From Elstera cyanobacteriorum (lineage in GTDB: Bacteria > Pseudomonadota > Alphaproteobacteria > Elsterales > Elsteraceae), in the NCBI RefSeq assembly GCF_002251735.1, contig NZ_NOXS01000033.1, forward strand, positions 461,846 to 525,845: DNA of 64,000 nucleotides, read 5' to 3'. Both the position numbers and the translations under genes were made by a program. The notes under the pieces are model-generated. The model did no database searches. It saw only the letters and a list, made by a program, of their open reading frames with translations, and was not told where the DNA came from. Positions within the stretch are counted from its first letter, which is position 1, and each line of letters begins with the position of its first letter. Of this stretch, positions 1 to 9,196 are shown piece after piece.

Positions 1-1
1 G

Positions 2-871
2 CAAAAGACCCTCGGCGAGCGCCTGATGACGGCCCTCGGCTTTGATTTTGACCGGGGGCGGCTCGACGTTTCGCATCATCCGTTCTGCGGCGGCGCGCCG
101 GGGGATGTCCGCATCACCACGCGCTATTCGGAAGACAGCTTCTTCCCCGCCATGATGGGCGTGCTGCACGAAACCGGCCATGCCCTCTATGAAATCGGCC
201 TGCCGCGCCAGCATCGCGGTCAGCCGATTGGCCTGGCGCGCGGGATGAGCCTGCACGAAAGCCAATCGTTGCTGGTGGAAATGCAGGTCAGCCGCTCGCT
301 GCCGTTCCTAACCTTCGCAGCCCCGCTGATCCGCGAAGCGTTTGGGGCGGAGGGTCCGGCCTGGAGCGCCGAGAATTTGCACGCCCACGCGATGCAGGTC
401 GAACGCGGATTGATCCGCGTCAATGCTGATGAGGTGACCTATCCCGCTCATGTCATCCTACGCTACCGGCTGGAACGGGCGCTGATCGACGGTTCGCTCG
501 ATCTTGCCGATCTGCCGGGCGCCTGGAACGCGGGGATGAAGGAACTCGTTGGGATTACCCCGCCCGACGATAAGGATGGCTGCTTGCAGGATATCCATTG
601 GCCCGCCGGGCTGTTCGGCTATTTCCCCACCTATACGATGGGCGCGATGACGGCGGCACAGCTTTACGCCGCCGCGCAGGCCGATGTGCCGACGATCCCG
701 GACGAAATCGCCCAGGGCAATTTCGCGCCGTTGCTGGGGTGGCTGCGCGAGAAGGTCCACGGTCTCGGCTCTACCCGCAGCGCCAAAGATATTCTGATTG
801 CGGCGACGGGTGCGCCGCTGTCGGTTGCCCCCTTCCGCCGTCACCTCGAACGGCGCTACCTCGATGCCTAA
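2..871 (+). CDS. Carboxypeptidase Taq (M32 metallopeptidase), 5'-truncated by window edge
   Basis: This is the C-terminal ~290 residues of an M32 zinc carboxypeptidase. The reading frame is open from base 2, so the true start lies upstream; full-length M32 enzymes are about 500 residues. The HExxH zinc motif is visible as HETGH (about bases 167-181) in the family context LHETGHALYE. It is followed by the conserved segments GMSLHESQS, the AxEVTYPxHVILRY region (here NADEVTYPAHVILRYRLE) and GYFPTYTMG. The enzyme is a cytosolic, metal-dependent peptidase that trims C-terminal residues from peptides. It is followed after 26 bp by threonine synthase on the same strand. The family call is firm; substrate preference cannot be read from the sequence. 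Confidence 0.93.
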   Translation, partial: QKTLGERLMTALGFDFDRGRLDVSHHPFCGGAPGDVRITTRYSEDSFFPAMMGVLHETGHALYEIGLPRQHRGQPIGLARGMSLHESQSLLVEMQVSRSLPFLTFAAPLIREAFGAEGPAWSAENLHAHAMQVERGLIRVNADEVTYPAHVILRYRLERALIDGSLDLADLPGAWNAGMKELVGITPPDDKDGCLQDIHWPAGLFGYFPTYTMGAMTAAQLYAAAQADVPTIPDEIAQGNFAPLLGWLREKVHGLGSTRSAKDILIAATGAPLSVAPFRRHLERRYLDA

Positions 872-897
872 CTTCTTGCGGTAAGGACTGGACAGCT

Positions 898-2304
898 TTG
901 CGTTACGTTAGCACGCGCGGTGCCGCGCCCGATCTGGCCTTCGACGATCTGCTGTTGACCGGCCTGGCCCGCGATGGCGGCCTGTATGTTCCAGCGGAAT
1001 GGCCCAGCTTCACCCTGGCCGATTGGCGGGCGCTGCGGGGGCTGTCCTACGCCGATCTCGCGACGCGATTGCTGGCGCCCTACGTCTGCACGACGATTTC
1101 GGAAGACGATCTGTCGGCCATCGTTCATCAGACCTACGCTGGTTTCCGCCATCCGGCCGTCGCCCCGCTGAAGCAGCTCGACACTAATTCCTATATGATG
1201 GAGCTGTTCCACGGCCCGACCATCGCGTTTAAGGATTACGCGCTGCAACTGCTGGGGCGACTGTTCGATAACGTGCTGGCGCGCCAGGGCAAGCGCGTAA
1301 CGATCCTGGGCGCGACCTCTGGCGATACCGGTTCGGCAGCGATTGAAGCCTGCCGCGACCGCGATGCGGTGGATGTCTTCATCCTCTACCCGCATGGCCG
1401 CGTGTCGGACGTGCAGCGGCGGCAGATGACGACGGTTGCGGCCAAGAATGTGCGCGCGATTGCCGTCGAAGGCACCTTCGACGATTGCCAAGACATTGTG
1501 AAGGCGCTGTTCGCGGATTTGCAGTTCCGCGACGCAGCGCAGCTTTCGGCCGCCAATTCGATCAATTGGGCGCGCATCGTTGCCCAGATCGTCTATTACG
1601 TTTACGCCGCCTTGCAGTTGGGGGCGCCCGACCGGCACGTGAATTTCGCCGTTCCGACCGGGAACTTCGGCAATGTCTTCGCCGCCTATTGTGCGAAGCG
1701 GATGGGCCTGCCCATCGACCGGCTGGTGATCGGCACGAACCGCAACGATATTCTCACGCGCTTCTTTACCGAAGGCGATATGTCGATCCACGGGGTCGAA
1801 CCCTCGCTGTCGCCGTCGATGGATATTCAGGTGTCGAGCAACTTCGAACGGCTGCTGTTCGATCTGCTGGAACGCGACGGGCCGGAAGTGGCGAAACGCA
1901 TCGCCGAATTCCGCGAAACCGGCAAGCTGACCTTGGAAAAAGACCGGCTGAAGCGCGCCCAGCAGCTTTTCGCAGCCACCCGTCTGTCGGACGAAGAAAC
2001 GCTGGAAACCATCCGCCGCGTTTACGAGACGACCGGCGAAGTGCTGGATCCCCATTCGGCGATTGCCGTTGGCAGCATGCAGCAGTTGCAGGGTAAGGAC
2101 CGCGACCCGATGGTGGCGCTGGCCTGCGCCCATCCGGCGAAATTCCCGGCGGCAGTTAAAAAGGCCCTGGGTTTCGAAGCGCCGCTGCCGCCGCATCTGG
2201 CGCATCTGATGACGGCCCAGGAACGCTTTACCGTTCTGCCCGCCAAACCGGAAGCCATCCGCGATTTTGTGTCTGCCGAACTGCGCCTGGGGGCCTTCGC
2301 TTAA
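898..2304 (+). CDS. thrC: Threonine synthase
   Basis: A PLP-dependent lyase that converts O-phospho-L-homoserine to threonine, the last step of threonine biosynthesis. The family's N-terminus is recognisable (RYVSTRG...LARDGGLYVP), and the PLP-binding lysine is at about residue 112 in HGPTIAFKDYALQ. The glycine-rich phosphate-binding stretch GATSGDTGSAA follows. The open frame extends upstream to base 598, but homology begins at the TTG at 898, with an AAGGA about 10 bases upstream. That gives 468 residues, normal for the long bacterial/fungal ThrC type. The stop overlaps the start of the next gene (TAATG), so the M16 peptidase is probably translationally coupled. Confidence 0.95.
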   Translation: MRYVSTRGAAPDLAFDDLLLTGLARDGGLYVPAEWPSFTLADWRALRGLSYADLATRLLAPYVCTTISEDDLSAIVHQTYAGFRHPAVAPLKQLDTNSYMMELFHGPTIAFKDYALQLLGRLFDNVLARQGKRVTILGATSGDTGSAAIEACRDRDAVDVFILYPHGRVSDVQRRQMTTVAAKNVRAIAVEGTFDDCQDIVKALFADLQFRDAAQLSAANSINWARIVAQIVYYVYAALQLGAPDRHVNFAVPTGNFGNVFAAYCAKRMGLPIDRLVIGTNRNDILTRFFTEGDMSIHGVEPSLSPSMDIQVSSNFERLLFDLLERDGPEVAKRIAEFRETGKLTLEKDRLKRAQQLFAATRLSDEETLETIRRVYETTGEVLDPHSAIAVGSMQQLQGKDRDPMVALACAHPAKFPAAVKKALGFEAPLPPHLAHLMTAQERFTVLPAKPEAIRDFVSAELRLGAFA

Positions 2305-3569
2305 TGCTGGTTGCATCGACCCTGCGTAATGGGCTGACCGTTCTGACCGATTATATGCCGGCGGCGGAAACCGTCTCGCTGGGGGTTTGGGTCGGGGTGG
2401 GCACGCGCGACGAGGCGGCGGAGCAGAACGGCATCGCCCATGTGCTCGAACATATGGCCTTCAAGGGCACGAAAAGCCTGTCGGCGCGGGAGATTGCCGA
2501 GAAGATCGAGGATGTGGGCGGGCATTTGAACGCCTATACCACCCGCGAACATACCGCCTATTACGCTAAGGTTTTGGCCGACGATACGCCGCTGGCCGTT
2601 TCGCTCTTGGCCGATATTCTGCTGAACTCCACCTTCGATCCCGAAGAATTGGCGCGCGAACGGGCGGTGATCCTGCAGGAAATCGGTCAGGCGATGGATA
2701 CGCCGGACGATATTATCTTCGATCAGTTCCAGGAAATGGCCTACCCGGATCAGCCCTTGGGCCGCCCGGTGCTGGGGCGGGCGGAGATTGTGGAAAGCGT
2801 GACGCGCGCCCAGCTTTCTGCCTATCTGGCCCGGCATTATCACCCGAAGAATATGATCGTCGCGGCGGCAGGGCGCATCGACCACGCCGCTTTCGAATCC
2901 CTGGTCGCGGCGGCCTTCGGCGGGATGACCGGCGTGGGCGAGGCCCCCAATCTCGACGTGGCGCGCTATGTCGGCGGGCGGCAGGTGGAGGTGCGCGACC
3001 TCGAACAAAGCCATTTGGTCGTCGGCTTCCCGACCGTCAGCGCCAATGACCCGGATTACTACGCCCTGTCGGTTTACTCGACCATTCTGGGCGGCGGCAT
3101 GTCGTCCCGGCTGTTCCAAGAAGTGCGGGAAAAGCGCGGGCTGGTCTATTCGGTCTATAGTTTCGCCTCCACCTACCGCGATACCGGCGTCATGGGTATT
3201 TACGCCGGGACGGGGCCGGAGGAGTTGGGCAAGCTGATCCCCGTGATTGCCGACGAGTTGCTGCGCTTGCCGGACACGGTGACCGAGGCCGAATTGGCCC
3301 GCGCGCGGGCGCAGTTGCGCGCGGGCACGCTGATGGCGCGGGAAAGCACCTCCGCCCGTGTCGAATCGCTGGCGCAGAATTTCCTGACCTATGGCCGTCC
3401 GGTCGAGGCGGCGGAAATGCTGGCGCGGCTCGACGCCGTGACGCTTGACGATATGCGCCGCCTGGGCGCCAGCTTCATCGGGGCGGCGCCGACCGTGGCG
3501 CTCTTAGGGCCAGAAGCGCCGCTCGACCCGATGGCAGCCTTCACCGCCCGGCTGGCGCGGGCGGCTTAA
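2304..3569 (+). CDS. M16 family zinc peptidase (processing-peptidase-like)
   Basis: A 421-residue pitrilysin/mitochondrial-processing-peptidase-like protein. The inverted zinc motif HxxEH is at about residues 46-50 (HVLEHMAFKGT), and the downstream glutamate ligand region is in ERAVILQEIG. The C-terminal M16 half carries the RxxGLxYSVYS motif (EKRGLVYSVYSFAST). A single-chain, catalytically complete protein of this size is typical of alphaproteobacteria. Its start overlaps the thrC stop by one base. The physiological substrate is unknown, and the link to threonine synthesis is positional only. Confidence 0.93.
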   Translation: MLVASTLRNGLTVLTDYMPAAETVSLGVWVGVGTRDEAAEQNGIAHVLEHMAFKGTKSLSAREIAEKIEDVGGHLNAYTTREHTAYYAKVLADDTPLAVSLLADILLNSTFDPEELARERAVILQEIGQAMDTPDDIIFDQFQEMAYPDQPLGRPVLGRAEIVESVTRAQLSAYLARHYHPKNMIVAAAGRIDHAAFESLVAAAFGGMTGVGEAPNLDVARYVGGRQVEVRDLEQSHLVVGFPTVSANDPDYYALSVYSTILGGGMSSRLFQEVREKRGLVYSVYSFASTYRDTGVMGIYAGTGPEELGKLIPVIADELLRLPDTVTEAELARARAQLRAGTLMARESTSARVESLAQNFLTYGRPVEAAEMLARLDAVTLDDMRRLGASFIGAAPTVALLGPEAPLDPMAAFTARLARAA

Positions 3570-3586
3570 CCAGGGTTGGATCGGGG

Positions 3587-4186
3587 ATGAGTCTTTTTGG
3601 TCTCGGGTTCCCCGACCTCCAGAAGCGCGGCCAGCGGGTGATGATCCGCCCGCCGCGCCTTACGGATTTCGCCCGCTGGGCCGAATTGCGCGCGGCCTCC
3701 CGCAGTTTTCTAGAGCCGTGGGAGCCGACCTGGGGCGACGACGCCCTGTCGAAAAAACGCTTCCGCGCCCGGCTGACCGAATTGGGGCAGGCGTGGCGGG
3801 ACGACCGCGCCTATGCTTTTTCGATCTTCGCCCTTGCCGATCACGGCCCAGGGGCGGAAGGGCCGATGGTCGGCGGCATCACCCTGTCCGGCGTGCGGCG
3901 CGGCGTCGCGCAAATGGCCTCGGTCGGTTATTGGACCGGCGAGCCGTTTATCCGGCGCGGCTATATGCGGGAGGCGCTGCGCCTCGCCCTCGATTTCGCT
4001 GGGAAAGACATTGAGTTGCACCGGGTCGAAGCCGCCTGCCTGCCGCGCAATCTGCCCAGCCGAAACCTGCTGCTGACCTCCGGCTTCACCGAAGAAGGCT
4101 TCGCCAAACAGTACCTAAAGATCAACGGCGTGTGGGAAGACCATTGTCTGTTTGGTCGGGTGGTCGGGGAGCCGGATATCCCCTAA
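3587..4186 (+). CDS. GNAT acetyltransferase, RimJ/RimL type
   Basis: A 199-residue N-acetyltransferase of the RimJ/RimL (ribosomal-protein-alanine acetyltransferase) subfamily. Typical segments are IRPPRLTDFARWAELRAASRSFLEPWEPTW near the N-terminus, GYWTGEPFIRRGYMREALRL (acetyl-CoA-binding motif A) and HRVEAACLPRNLPSRNLLLTSGFTEEG. It probably acetylates a protein N-terminus or small amine using acetyl-CoA; the substrate is not identifiable. It lies 17 bp after the M16 gene, in the same transcription unit. Its stop overlaps the stop of the convergent DUF1272 gene by 4 bp (CTAA). Confidence 0.9.
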   Translation: MSLFGLGFPDLQKRGQRVMIRPPRLTDFARWAELRAASRSFLEPWEPTWGDDALSKKRFRARLTELGQAWRDDRAYAFSIFALADHGPGAEGPMVGGITLSGVRRGVAQMASVGYWTGEPFIRRGYMREALRLALDFAGKDIELHRVEAACLPRNLPSRNLLLTSGFTEEGFAKQYLKINGVWEDHCLFGRVVGEPDIP

Positions 4187-4434
4187 CCGGCCCGCTGCCC
4201 GCAGGGGGCGGCACGCAGCACCCGCACAGTCGAGGCCGGATGCTTCAGCAGTTTTTCCGCTGGGCGGATCGGGCGCACGACCAGATTGCCGCCGCAATTC
4301 GGGCAGAGGCCGCGAAACACTCCGTCGGCACACTCCGCACAAAAGGTGCATTCATAGGTACAGATGCGGGCCTCGGCGCTGTTGGGCGGCAGGTCGCGGT
4401 CGCAGCATTCACAGTTGGGGCGCAGGGCAAGCAT
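4183..4434 (-). CDS. DUF1272 domain protein (small cysteine-rich, zinc-ribbon-like)
   Basis: An 83-residue protein starting MLALRPNCECCDRDLPP, the typical DUF1272 beginning. Cysteines come in pairs (CECC, CTYECTFCAEC, CPNCGG), suggesting zinc binding. The start at 4434 is chosen because an AGGAG lies 8 bases upstream and the family begins there; a longer frame to 4554 has no homology. It sits at the end of a minus-strand run behind a LysE exporter, with an 89-bp gap. Function unknown. Confidence 0.85.
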   Translation of the reverse strand: MLALRPNCECCDRDLPPNSAEARICTYECTFCAECADGVFRGLCPNCGGNLVVRPIRPAEKLLKHPASTVRVLRAAPCGQRAG

Positions 4435-4523
4435 GGGGCGATCTCCTGAAAGGGGCAGCCCCAGTCTCGAGTGTTGGCGCGCGTGGGCCAAGGACAAGCC
4501 AGCTGCAGTTTCCGCCAGCAGGC

Positions 4524-5171
4524 TTAACTGAACAGGCGATTCCCCCAATCCCACAGCACCAGCCCGCCCGCCGCCAGTAGGAAGAGCCCGCAGGCGCCTG
4601 TCATGGCGCGCTGGGCGCTGGGGCTAAAATTGCGGTGGGCGAGGGCGATGATCCCGGCGCAGAGGAAGCACCACAGCACCGAGGCCGCCATAAACCCGGC
4701 AAAGAACCAGCCGAGATCGCGGTCGGTTGGCGCGTCAAGGCCAAGGCTGGGCAGCACGCCGACCAGCGCAACCCAGGTGCCGATGTTCTGCGGATTGCCG
4801 AGCGACAGGCCCGCGCCCGCCATCAGCGCCCCTTTCGTCTGCCCGATGGTCGGGCGTGGGGGACTCTCCGGCGTCTTCAGCGCGTCGCGCAGACCCTGCA
4901 CGCCCATCTGAACCAACAAAGCCCCGCCTGCGAGTGACAGTAGGCTCATCAGCAAGGGAGTGTCGATCAACAGGCTGGCGCCGAGCAGCCCGAGGATGGC
5001 CCAGGTGGCATCGCCGACCAGCGAGCCGATTTGCACGGCGAAGGCCGGGCCGAAGCCGCCGGTCAGCCCGCGCCGCAGGCTTTCCGCCCAAACCGGGCCG
5101 GGCGCGGCGTTGAACGACAGGCCGAACAAAAAGGCGGCGCCGAGCGTCGAGAGAATTGCGGTATCGATCAT
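4524..5171 (-). CDS. LysE family translocator (amino acid exporter)
   Basis: A 215-residue inner-membrane protein of the LysE/RhtB superfamily. The N-terminal GAAFLFGLSFNAAPGPVWAESLRRGLTGG matches the family's conserved first helix (GxxxGPxW/N). About six hydrophobic helices are visible, including LLMSLLSLAGGALLVQMGVQGLRDA. It probably exports an amino acid or related metabolite by proton motive force. It follows the AraC regulator by 61 bp on the same strand; AraC/LysE pairing is common, so the regulator may sense the exported compound. The substrate is not inferable. Confidence 0.9.
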   Translation of the reverse strand: MIDTAILSTLGAAFLFGLSFNAAPGPVWAESLRRGLTGGFGPAFAVQIGSLVGDATWAILGLLGASLLIDTPLLMSLLSLAGGALLVQMGVQGLRDALKTPESPPRPTIGQTKGALMAGAGLSLGNPQNIGTWVALVGVLPSLGLDAPTDRDLGWFFAGFMAASVLWCFLCAGIIALAHRNFSPSAQRAMTGACGLFLLAAGGLVLWDWGNRLFS

Positions 5172-5232
5172 AAGGCCCCTCGCACAGAAAGCCCCGATAT
5201 AGGGCAGGCGATGGGGCGGGTCTTGAACGGAA

Positions 5233-6006
5233 TTAGCCGATCAGCGCTTTGCGATAGGCCCCAGGCGGCACGCCAACGGCGCGGCGGAAGGCGCGGGTGA
5301 AATGGGCTTGGTCGGCAAACCCCAGAGCGAGGGCGAGGGAGGCAATCGGCTCCGGCCCCCGCAAGCGGTGCCGCGCTTCGATCAGCCGTTGATCAAGCGC
5401 CCAGGCCAGCGGCGGCAGGCCGGTTTCCCGCCGAAATGCCCGGACAAGCCCGGTCGGGCTAAGGCCCGCCAGGTCGGCCAGCGCCTCTAGGCTGGGGGGC
5501 GGTTGCTCGAAGGCGCGCAGCCGGGCTTTCACACGTTCAAGATGCGGGGCGCGGCGGCTTGGGGGCGCGGCGCCAACCTCCAGCAGCGGGGTTAGGGCAT
5601 CGAGCAGCAGTAGCGCCGCCTCCGTTACGTCCGCCTCCCTGCGCGCGTGGGCCAGACGGATGAACGCGGGTAGGGTCTGCGGATGGGCCGCGACCGGCAC
5701 GGCCCCGCGCAGGGGGGCGTGCAAGGCGCCCTCCAGCCAGGGTAGCGGCGCGTAGAGGGTGACGAACTCCCACGGCTGCTGGCCGATAGCCTGGGAGGCC
5801 TGGACCTGCCCCGGCATATACAGCGTCACATCCCCCGGCCCCGCTTCAAACCGCCGCCCATCCAGCCATAGGCTTTCCCCGCCCGACAGGTTGGCAGAAA
5901 TCACCATCGCGTCATGGGTATGCTTGCCGAAGGCGGCGGGCGCCGCGCTGCCGGTATGCCAAACCTCCAGCGCCCCGGCGCGGATCAGGCGGGGGGCGGT
6001 CGGCAT
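5233..6006 (-). CDS. AraC family transcriptional regulator
   Basis: A 257-residue regulator. The N-terminal half is a cupin-like ligand domain (HTHDAMVISANLSGGESLWLDGRRFEAGPGDVTLYMPGQ). The C-terminal ~90 residues hold the two AraC helix-turn-helix motifs, with the signature segments LADLAGLSPTGLVRAFRRETGLPPLAWALDQRLIEARHRL and ALALGFADQAHFTRAFRRAVGVPPGAYR. The ATG lies two bases after the stop of the hydroxyacid dehydrogenase, so the two are translationally coupled. It likely controls the neighbouring LysE exporter or the operon itself. Confidence 0.92.
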   Translation of the reverse strand: MPTAPRLIRAGALEVWHTGSAAPAAFGKHTHDAMVISANLSGGESLWLDGRRFEAGPGDVTLYMPGQVQASQAIGQQPWEFVTLYAPLPWLEGALHAPLRGAVPVAAHPQTLPAFIRLAHARREADVTEAALLLLDALTPLLEVGAAPPSRRAPHLERVKARLRAFEQPPPSLEALADLAGLSPTGLVRAFRRETGLPPLAWALDQRLIEARHRLRGPEPIASLALALGFADQAHFTRAFRRAVGVPPGAYRKALIG

Positions 6007-6008
6007 GG

Positions 6009-7001
6009 TTACAGCAGGCCTTCCAGCACCCGATCCGGCGGGCGATGGCCATCGACGAAGGTCTTGATGTTGATGATGACGCGCTCGCCCATATCGATGC
6101 GGCCTTCCAGCGTGGCGGAGGCCATATGCGGCATCAGCACGGCGGTTTTGGCGCGCAGCAGCTTGGGGTTGATGTTCGGTTCGCGCTCATACACATCCAG
6201 CCCCGCGCCGCCGATATCGCCCGCCAGCAGCAAATCGGCCAGGGTCTTTTCGTCGATCAACTCGCCGCGCGCGGTATTGATGACGATGGCATGCTTCTGG
6301 ATCAGCTTCAGCCGCCGCGCCGACAGGATGTGGTAGGTGGCGGGCGTGTGCGGGCAGTTGACCGACACAATGTCCATCCGCGCCAGCATTTGGTCGAGGC
6401 TCTCCCAATAGGTAGCCTCCAACTCGTTTTCGAGGTCGGCGTCCACCCGGTGGCGGTTGTGGTAATGGACGGAGAGGCCGAAACCGCGCGCGCGCTTGGC
6501 CAGCGCCGTACCAATCCGGCCCATGCCGATAATGCCCAGGCGCTTGCCATGAATGCGCCGCCCCAGCATCCAATTGGGCGACCAGCCGTGCCATTCGCCG
6601 TCACGCAGCACCCGCTCGCCTTCGGTGATGCGGCGATAGACCGCGAGGATCAGCGCCATCGCCATATCGGCAGTGTCTTCGGCCAGAACGCCGGGGGTAT
6701 TGGTAACGGTAATGCCTTTTTCTTTGGCAGCCTTAAGGTCGATATGATCGACCCCGGCGCCGAAGCTGGCGATCAGCTTTAGGTTTTCCCCGGCTTCGGC
6801 CAGCAGGGCTTCGTCGATCCGGTCGGTAACGGTCGGCACCAGCACATCGGCGGTTCGCACCGCTTCGGTCAATTGTTCGACCGTCAGCGGATGATCATCC
6901 AGGTTGAGGCGCGTATCGAACAGCTCCATCATCCGGGTCTCGATCACGTCGGGCAGCTTGCGCGTGACGACAACAATGGGTTTCTTACGGGTTGTCGGCA
7001 T
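6009..7001 (-). CDS. D-2-hydroxyacid dehydrogenase (glyoxylate/hydroxypyruvate reductase type)
   Basis: A 330-residue NAD(P)-dependent D-isomer-specific 2-hydroxyacid dehydrogenase. The dinucleotide-binding GxGxxG is at about residues 159-164 (GMGRIG). The catalytic triad is visible: Arg245 (NTARGELID), Glu274 (YEREPNINP) and His292 (PHMASAT). The sequence most resembles GyaR/D-glycerate dehydrogenase proteins that reduce glyoxylate or hydroxypyruvate. The start has a strong GGGAGG upstream. It leads a minus-strand unit with the AraC regulator, a LysE exporter and possibly DUF1272. Confidence 0.93.
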   Translation of the reverse strand: MPTTRKKPIVVVTRKLPDVIETRMMELFDTRLNLDDHPLTVEQLTEAVRTADVLVPTVTDRIDEALLAEAGENLKLIASFGAGVDHIDLKAAKEKGITVTNTPGVLAEDTADMAMALILAVYRRITEGERVLRDGEWHGWSPNWMLGRRIHGKRLGIIGMGRIGTALAKRARGFGLSVHYHNRHRVDADLENELEATYWESLDQMLARMDIVSVNCPHTPATYHILSARRLKLIQKHAIVINTARGELIDEKTLADLLLAGDIGGAGLDVYEREPNINPKLLRAKTAVLMPHMASATLEGRIDMGERVIINIKTFVDGHRPPDRVLEGLL

Positions 7002-7114
7002 GCGGGCTTCCCTCCCTCGCGCGGATCAACAAACTTTGGGCAGGGCGATAAAAGGCCCAAGAGTCACAGAGGTCAATCTTGAAATCGCGACGCTCCGCTG
7101 CCAAAGGTTCTGCC

Positions 7115-7624
7115 ATGAAAAAGTTTTTTGCGGCAATGCGATATGGGGCGGCGGGCGCGGCGATGCTGATTGCTTCGGCGGGCGCGCTCGGGCAGGGGAC
7201 CGATACCTCGCTGCCGATCCCGCGTTTCGTCTCCCTGCGGTCGGACGAAGTGAACCTGCGGACGGGGCCGGGGCAGCAATATCCTATCGATTGGGTGCTA
7301 ACGCGCGGCGGTATGCCGGTCGAAATCATCCAAGAATATGAAACCTGGCGCAAAATCCGCGCGGTCGATGGCACCGAAGGCTGGGTGCATCAGCGCATGG
7401 TTTCGGGTAAGCGCGCCGCCATCGTCATCGGCACTGAACCGCAGATTCTGCGCCGCCGCCCGGAACCCGGCGCCCCGCCGGTCGCACGGTTGGAGCCGGG
7501 GGTGGTCGGCGACCTTAAGGAATGCAAGGGCGATTGGTGCCGCCTCGAGACGCCGAAAGTCCGCGGCTGGCTGACCCGCGCGCAAATCTGGGGCGTCTAC
7601 CCGCGCGAGACGGTGGAGAATTAG
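7115..7624 (+). CDS. Secreted double SH3-like domain protein
   Basis: Signal-peptide-bearing protein of about 169 residues. After the hydrophobic leader (AAMRYGAAGAAMLIASAGALG) come two bacterial SH3-like repeats: SDEVNLRTGPGQQYPIDWVL...WRKIRAVDGTEGWVHQ, and a second from QILRRRPEPGAPPVARL to GWLTRAQIWGVYP. Such proteins sit in the periplasm and may bind peptidoglycan or protein partners. The start is ambiguous: ATG 7115 has AAAGG upstream and begins directly at the signal peptide, while TTG 7079 has GAGG upstream and adds 12 residues. It is divergent from the hydroxyacid dehydrogenase. Its TAG stop overlaps the convergent methyltransferase stop by 4 bp. Confidence 0.85.
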   Translation: MKKFFAAMRYGAAGAAMLIASAGALGQGTDTSLPIPRFVSLRSDEVNLRTGPGQQYPIDWVLTRGGMPVEIIQEYETWRKIRAVDGTEGWVHQRMVSGKRAAIVIGTEPQILRRRPEPGAPPVARLEPGVVGDLKECKGDWCRLETPKVRGWLTRAQIWGVYPRETVEN

Positions 7625-8274
7625 CCCCCCAGTGCGTAGATCACCGTCTCGCGGGCTTCCCGATCCTCAAGGTCTAGGGTCGTTGGGATCGTATAGCGGG
7701 CAAGTTCGGTTAGGCCGGTCTTCGGCACATAGGCGCGGCCCGGATCGGCCAGCAGCACCGGCACGCCGCGTGCGGCGACTGTGCGGCCCCAGGCGATGGC
7801 TTTTTCCGCGAGCGGCTTTTCGTAGCACATATCGCCGACCAGCAGCACGTCGATCCCCTCCGGCGGCGGCGCGGCCAGCAGGTCGGCGCTAACGGCGCGC
7901 ACACCGGTTAGGCCATTCGCTTCGGCATTCAGGGTGATCGTGGTGCAGGCGTAAAGATCGATGTCGGCGGCAATGACCGACACCGCCCCGGCCTTTGCCG
8001 CCGCGAGGGAGGTGATGCCGCCGCCCGCCCCCAGGTCCAGCACGCGCTTACCCGCCACGGTTTCCGGGTGGTCCAGCAGATAGCGCGCCAGCGCCTGTCC
8101 GCCCGGCCAGGCAAAAGCCCAATAGGGCGGCGGGACATTGCTTTGCTGAAGCTCGGCCTCCGTCGCCTGCCACAGCGGTAGGGCCTCATCGGCCAGATAG
8201 AGCCGCAGTTCCGGCACGGCGCTGGCGGATTTCAGCACCGTTTGGGCGCGGATGAAGGCGGCGGGATCAGCCAA
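7621..8274 (-). CDS. Class I SAM protein methyltransferase, ETF-beta lysine methyltransferase-like
   Basis: A 217-residue Rossmann methyltransferase with the SAM motif [20 protein letters not shown] and an Asp at the strand end (IAADID). The segment [19 protein letters not shown]...[23 protein letters not shown] resembles the METTL20 family, which methylates lysines of the electron-transfer flavoprotein beta subunit and has alphaproteobacterial members. The assignment to that subfamily is from memory of its signature. It starts with TTG inside the last codons of ubiA (8-bp overlap), so expression is coupled to ubiA. A ribosomal-protein or other lysine methyltransferase is the alternative. Confidence 0.82.
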   Translation of the reverse strand: MADPAAFIRAQTVLKSASAVPELRLYLADEALPLWQATEAELQQSNVPPPYWAFAWPGGQALARYLLDHPETVAGKRVLDLGAGGGITSLAAAKAGAVSVIAADIDLYACTTITLNAEANGLTGVRAVSADLLAAPPPEGIDVLLVGDMCYEKPLAEKAIAWGRTVAARGVPVLLADPGRAYVPKTGLTELARYTIPTTLDLEDREARETVIYALGG

Positions 8275-9181
8275 GAAATATACTCCCCAACAGCAGCGGG
8301 ATTAGCACCAGCCAGCCGATAAAGCGGTTGGCGCGGAACAGCAGCAGACATTGATCGGGATCGTCGATCCGCAGCCAGACCAATTGCCACCCAAAATGCG
8401 CCGCGATCAGCCCGGCAATCAGCACGGTCAGGCCGAGGCTCCCCCCGGCAGTCAGCACGGCGGCGGCGATCAGCAGAACGGTGCCGCCGTAGAAAAACAC
8501 CAGCCAGCGCCCCGTCGCCGCCCCCAGGCGCAGGGCGGTGGATTTGACGCCGATGCGCGCGTCGTCGTCCTTATCTTGGTGGGCGTAGATCGTATCGTAC
8601 CCCAGGGTCCAGAGAATGCCCGACCCATAGAGCAGCAGCGCGGGCAAATCGAGCGTGCCGCGCGCGGCGGTCCAACCCATGAGGGCGCCCCAATTGAAGG
8701 CAAGCCCGAGGACGATCTGCGGCCAATGGGTAATCCGCTTCATCAACGGATAGATCGCCACCAGCAGGGTCGAGGCAAGGCCGAGCGCGATGGCAGTGCG
8801 GTTCAAGGCGAGCAGCACGGCCAGCCCGATTAAGCCCTGCGCCGCCAAGAAAATTCCCGCCTGCACCATCGTCACTTGGCCGGAGGCGAGCGGGCGCAGC
8901 GCGGTGCGGGCAACCTGCCGGTCGAAGTCCCGGTCCATCATATCATTGATGGTGCAGCCCGCCCCGCGCATCGCCAGCGCGCCGAGGGCGAAGAGGAGGT
9001 AGAGGCCAATATCGTGGGATCCCGCCAGCGCCAGACCCCACCAGCAGGGGAACAGCAGCAGCCAGGTGCCGATCGGCCGGTCCAGCCGTGCCAATTTCGC
9101 ATAGGGCCGCCAGCCCGGCGGCAGCAGGGCCAAGAGCCCTTGTTCCTGAATATCGCTGCGGGTCGCACTCATGGCGCGCAT
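8267..9181 (-). CDS. ubiA: 4-hydroxybenzoate polyprenyltransferase
   Basis: A 304-residue integral membrane prenyltransferase that attaches the polyprenyl tail to 4-hydroxybenzoate in ubiquinone synthesis. The first Asp-rich motif NDxxDxxxD is at about residues 79-87 (NDMMDRDFD). The second is seen in [21 protein letters not shown]. Several hydrophobic helices and the early [18 protein letters not shown] segment are typical. The ATG at 9181 is used; an in-frame ATG at 9172 is possible. It lies 15 bp after the radical SAM gene and overlaps the methyltransferase gene downstream. Confidence 0.95.
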   Translation of the reverse strand: MRAMSATRSDIQEQGLLALLPPGWRPYAKLARLDRPIGTWLLLFPCWWGLALAGSHDIGLYLLFALGALAMRGAGCTINDMMDRDFDRQVARTALRPLASGQVTMVQAGIFLAAQGLIGLAVLLALNRTAIALGLASTLLVAIYPLMKRITHWPQIVLGLAFNWGALMGWTAARGTLDLPALLLYGSGILWTLGYDTIYAHQDKDDDARIGVKSTALRLGAATGRWLVFFYGGTVLLIAAAVLTAGGSLGLTVLIAGLIAAHFGWQLVWLRIDDPDQCLLLFRANRFIGWLVLIPLLLGSIFLG

Positions 9182-9196
9182 GATTGGCGCAGCCCT

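Noticed and set aside
598-897. Upstream in-frame extension of threonine synthase
   Set aside because: It overlaps the M32 carboxypeptidase coding end in another frame and has no homology; the family start matches TTG 898.
868-2316. Long open frame on the minus strand opposite thrC
   Set aside because: High-GC shadow. The plus-strand frame encodes an unmistakable threonine synthase; the antisense translation has no known domain and is rich in Arg, His, Gln and Gly.
7036-7060. TTGGGC/GCCCAA inverted repeat upstream of the SH3 gene
   Set aside because: Short arms and a 13-base centre in GC-rich DNA are expected by chance.
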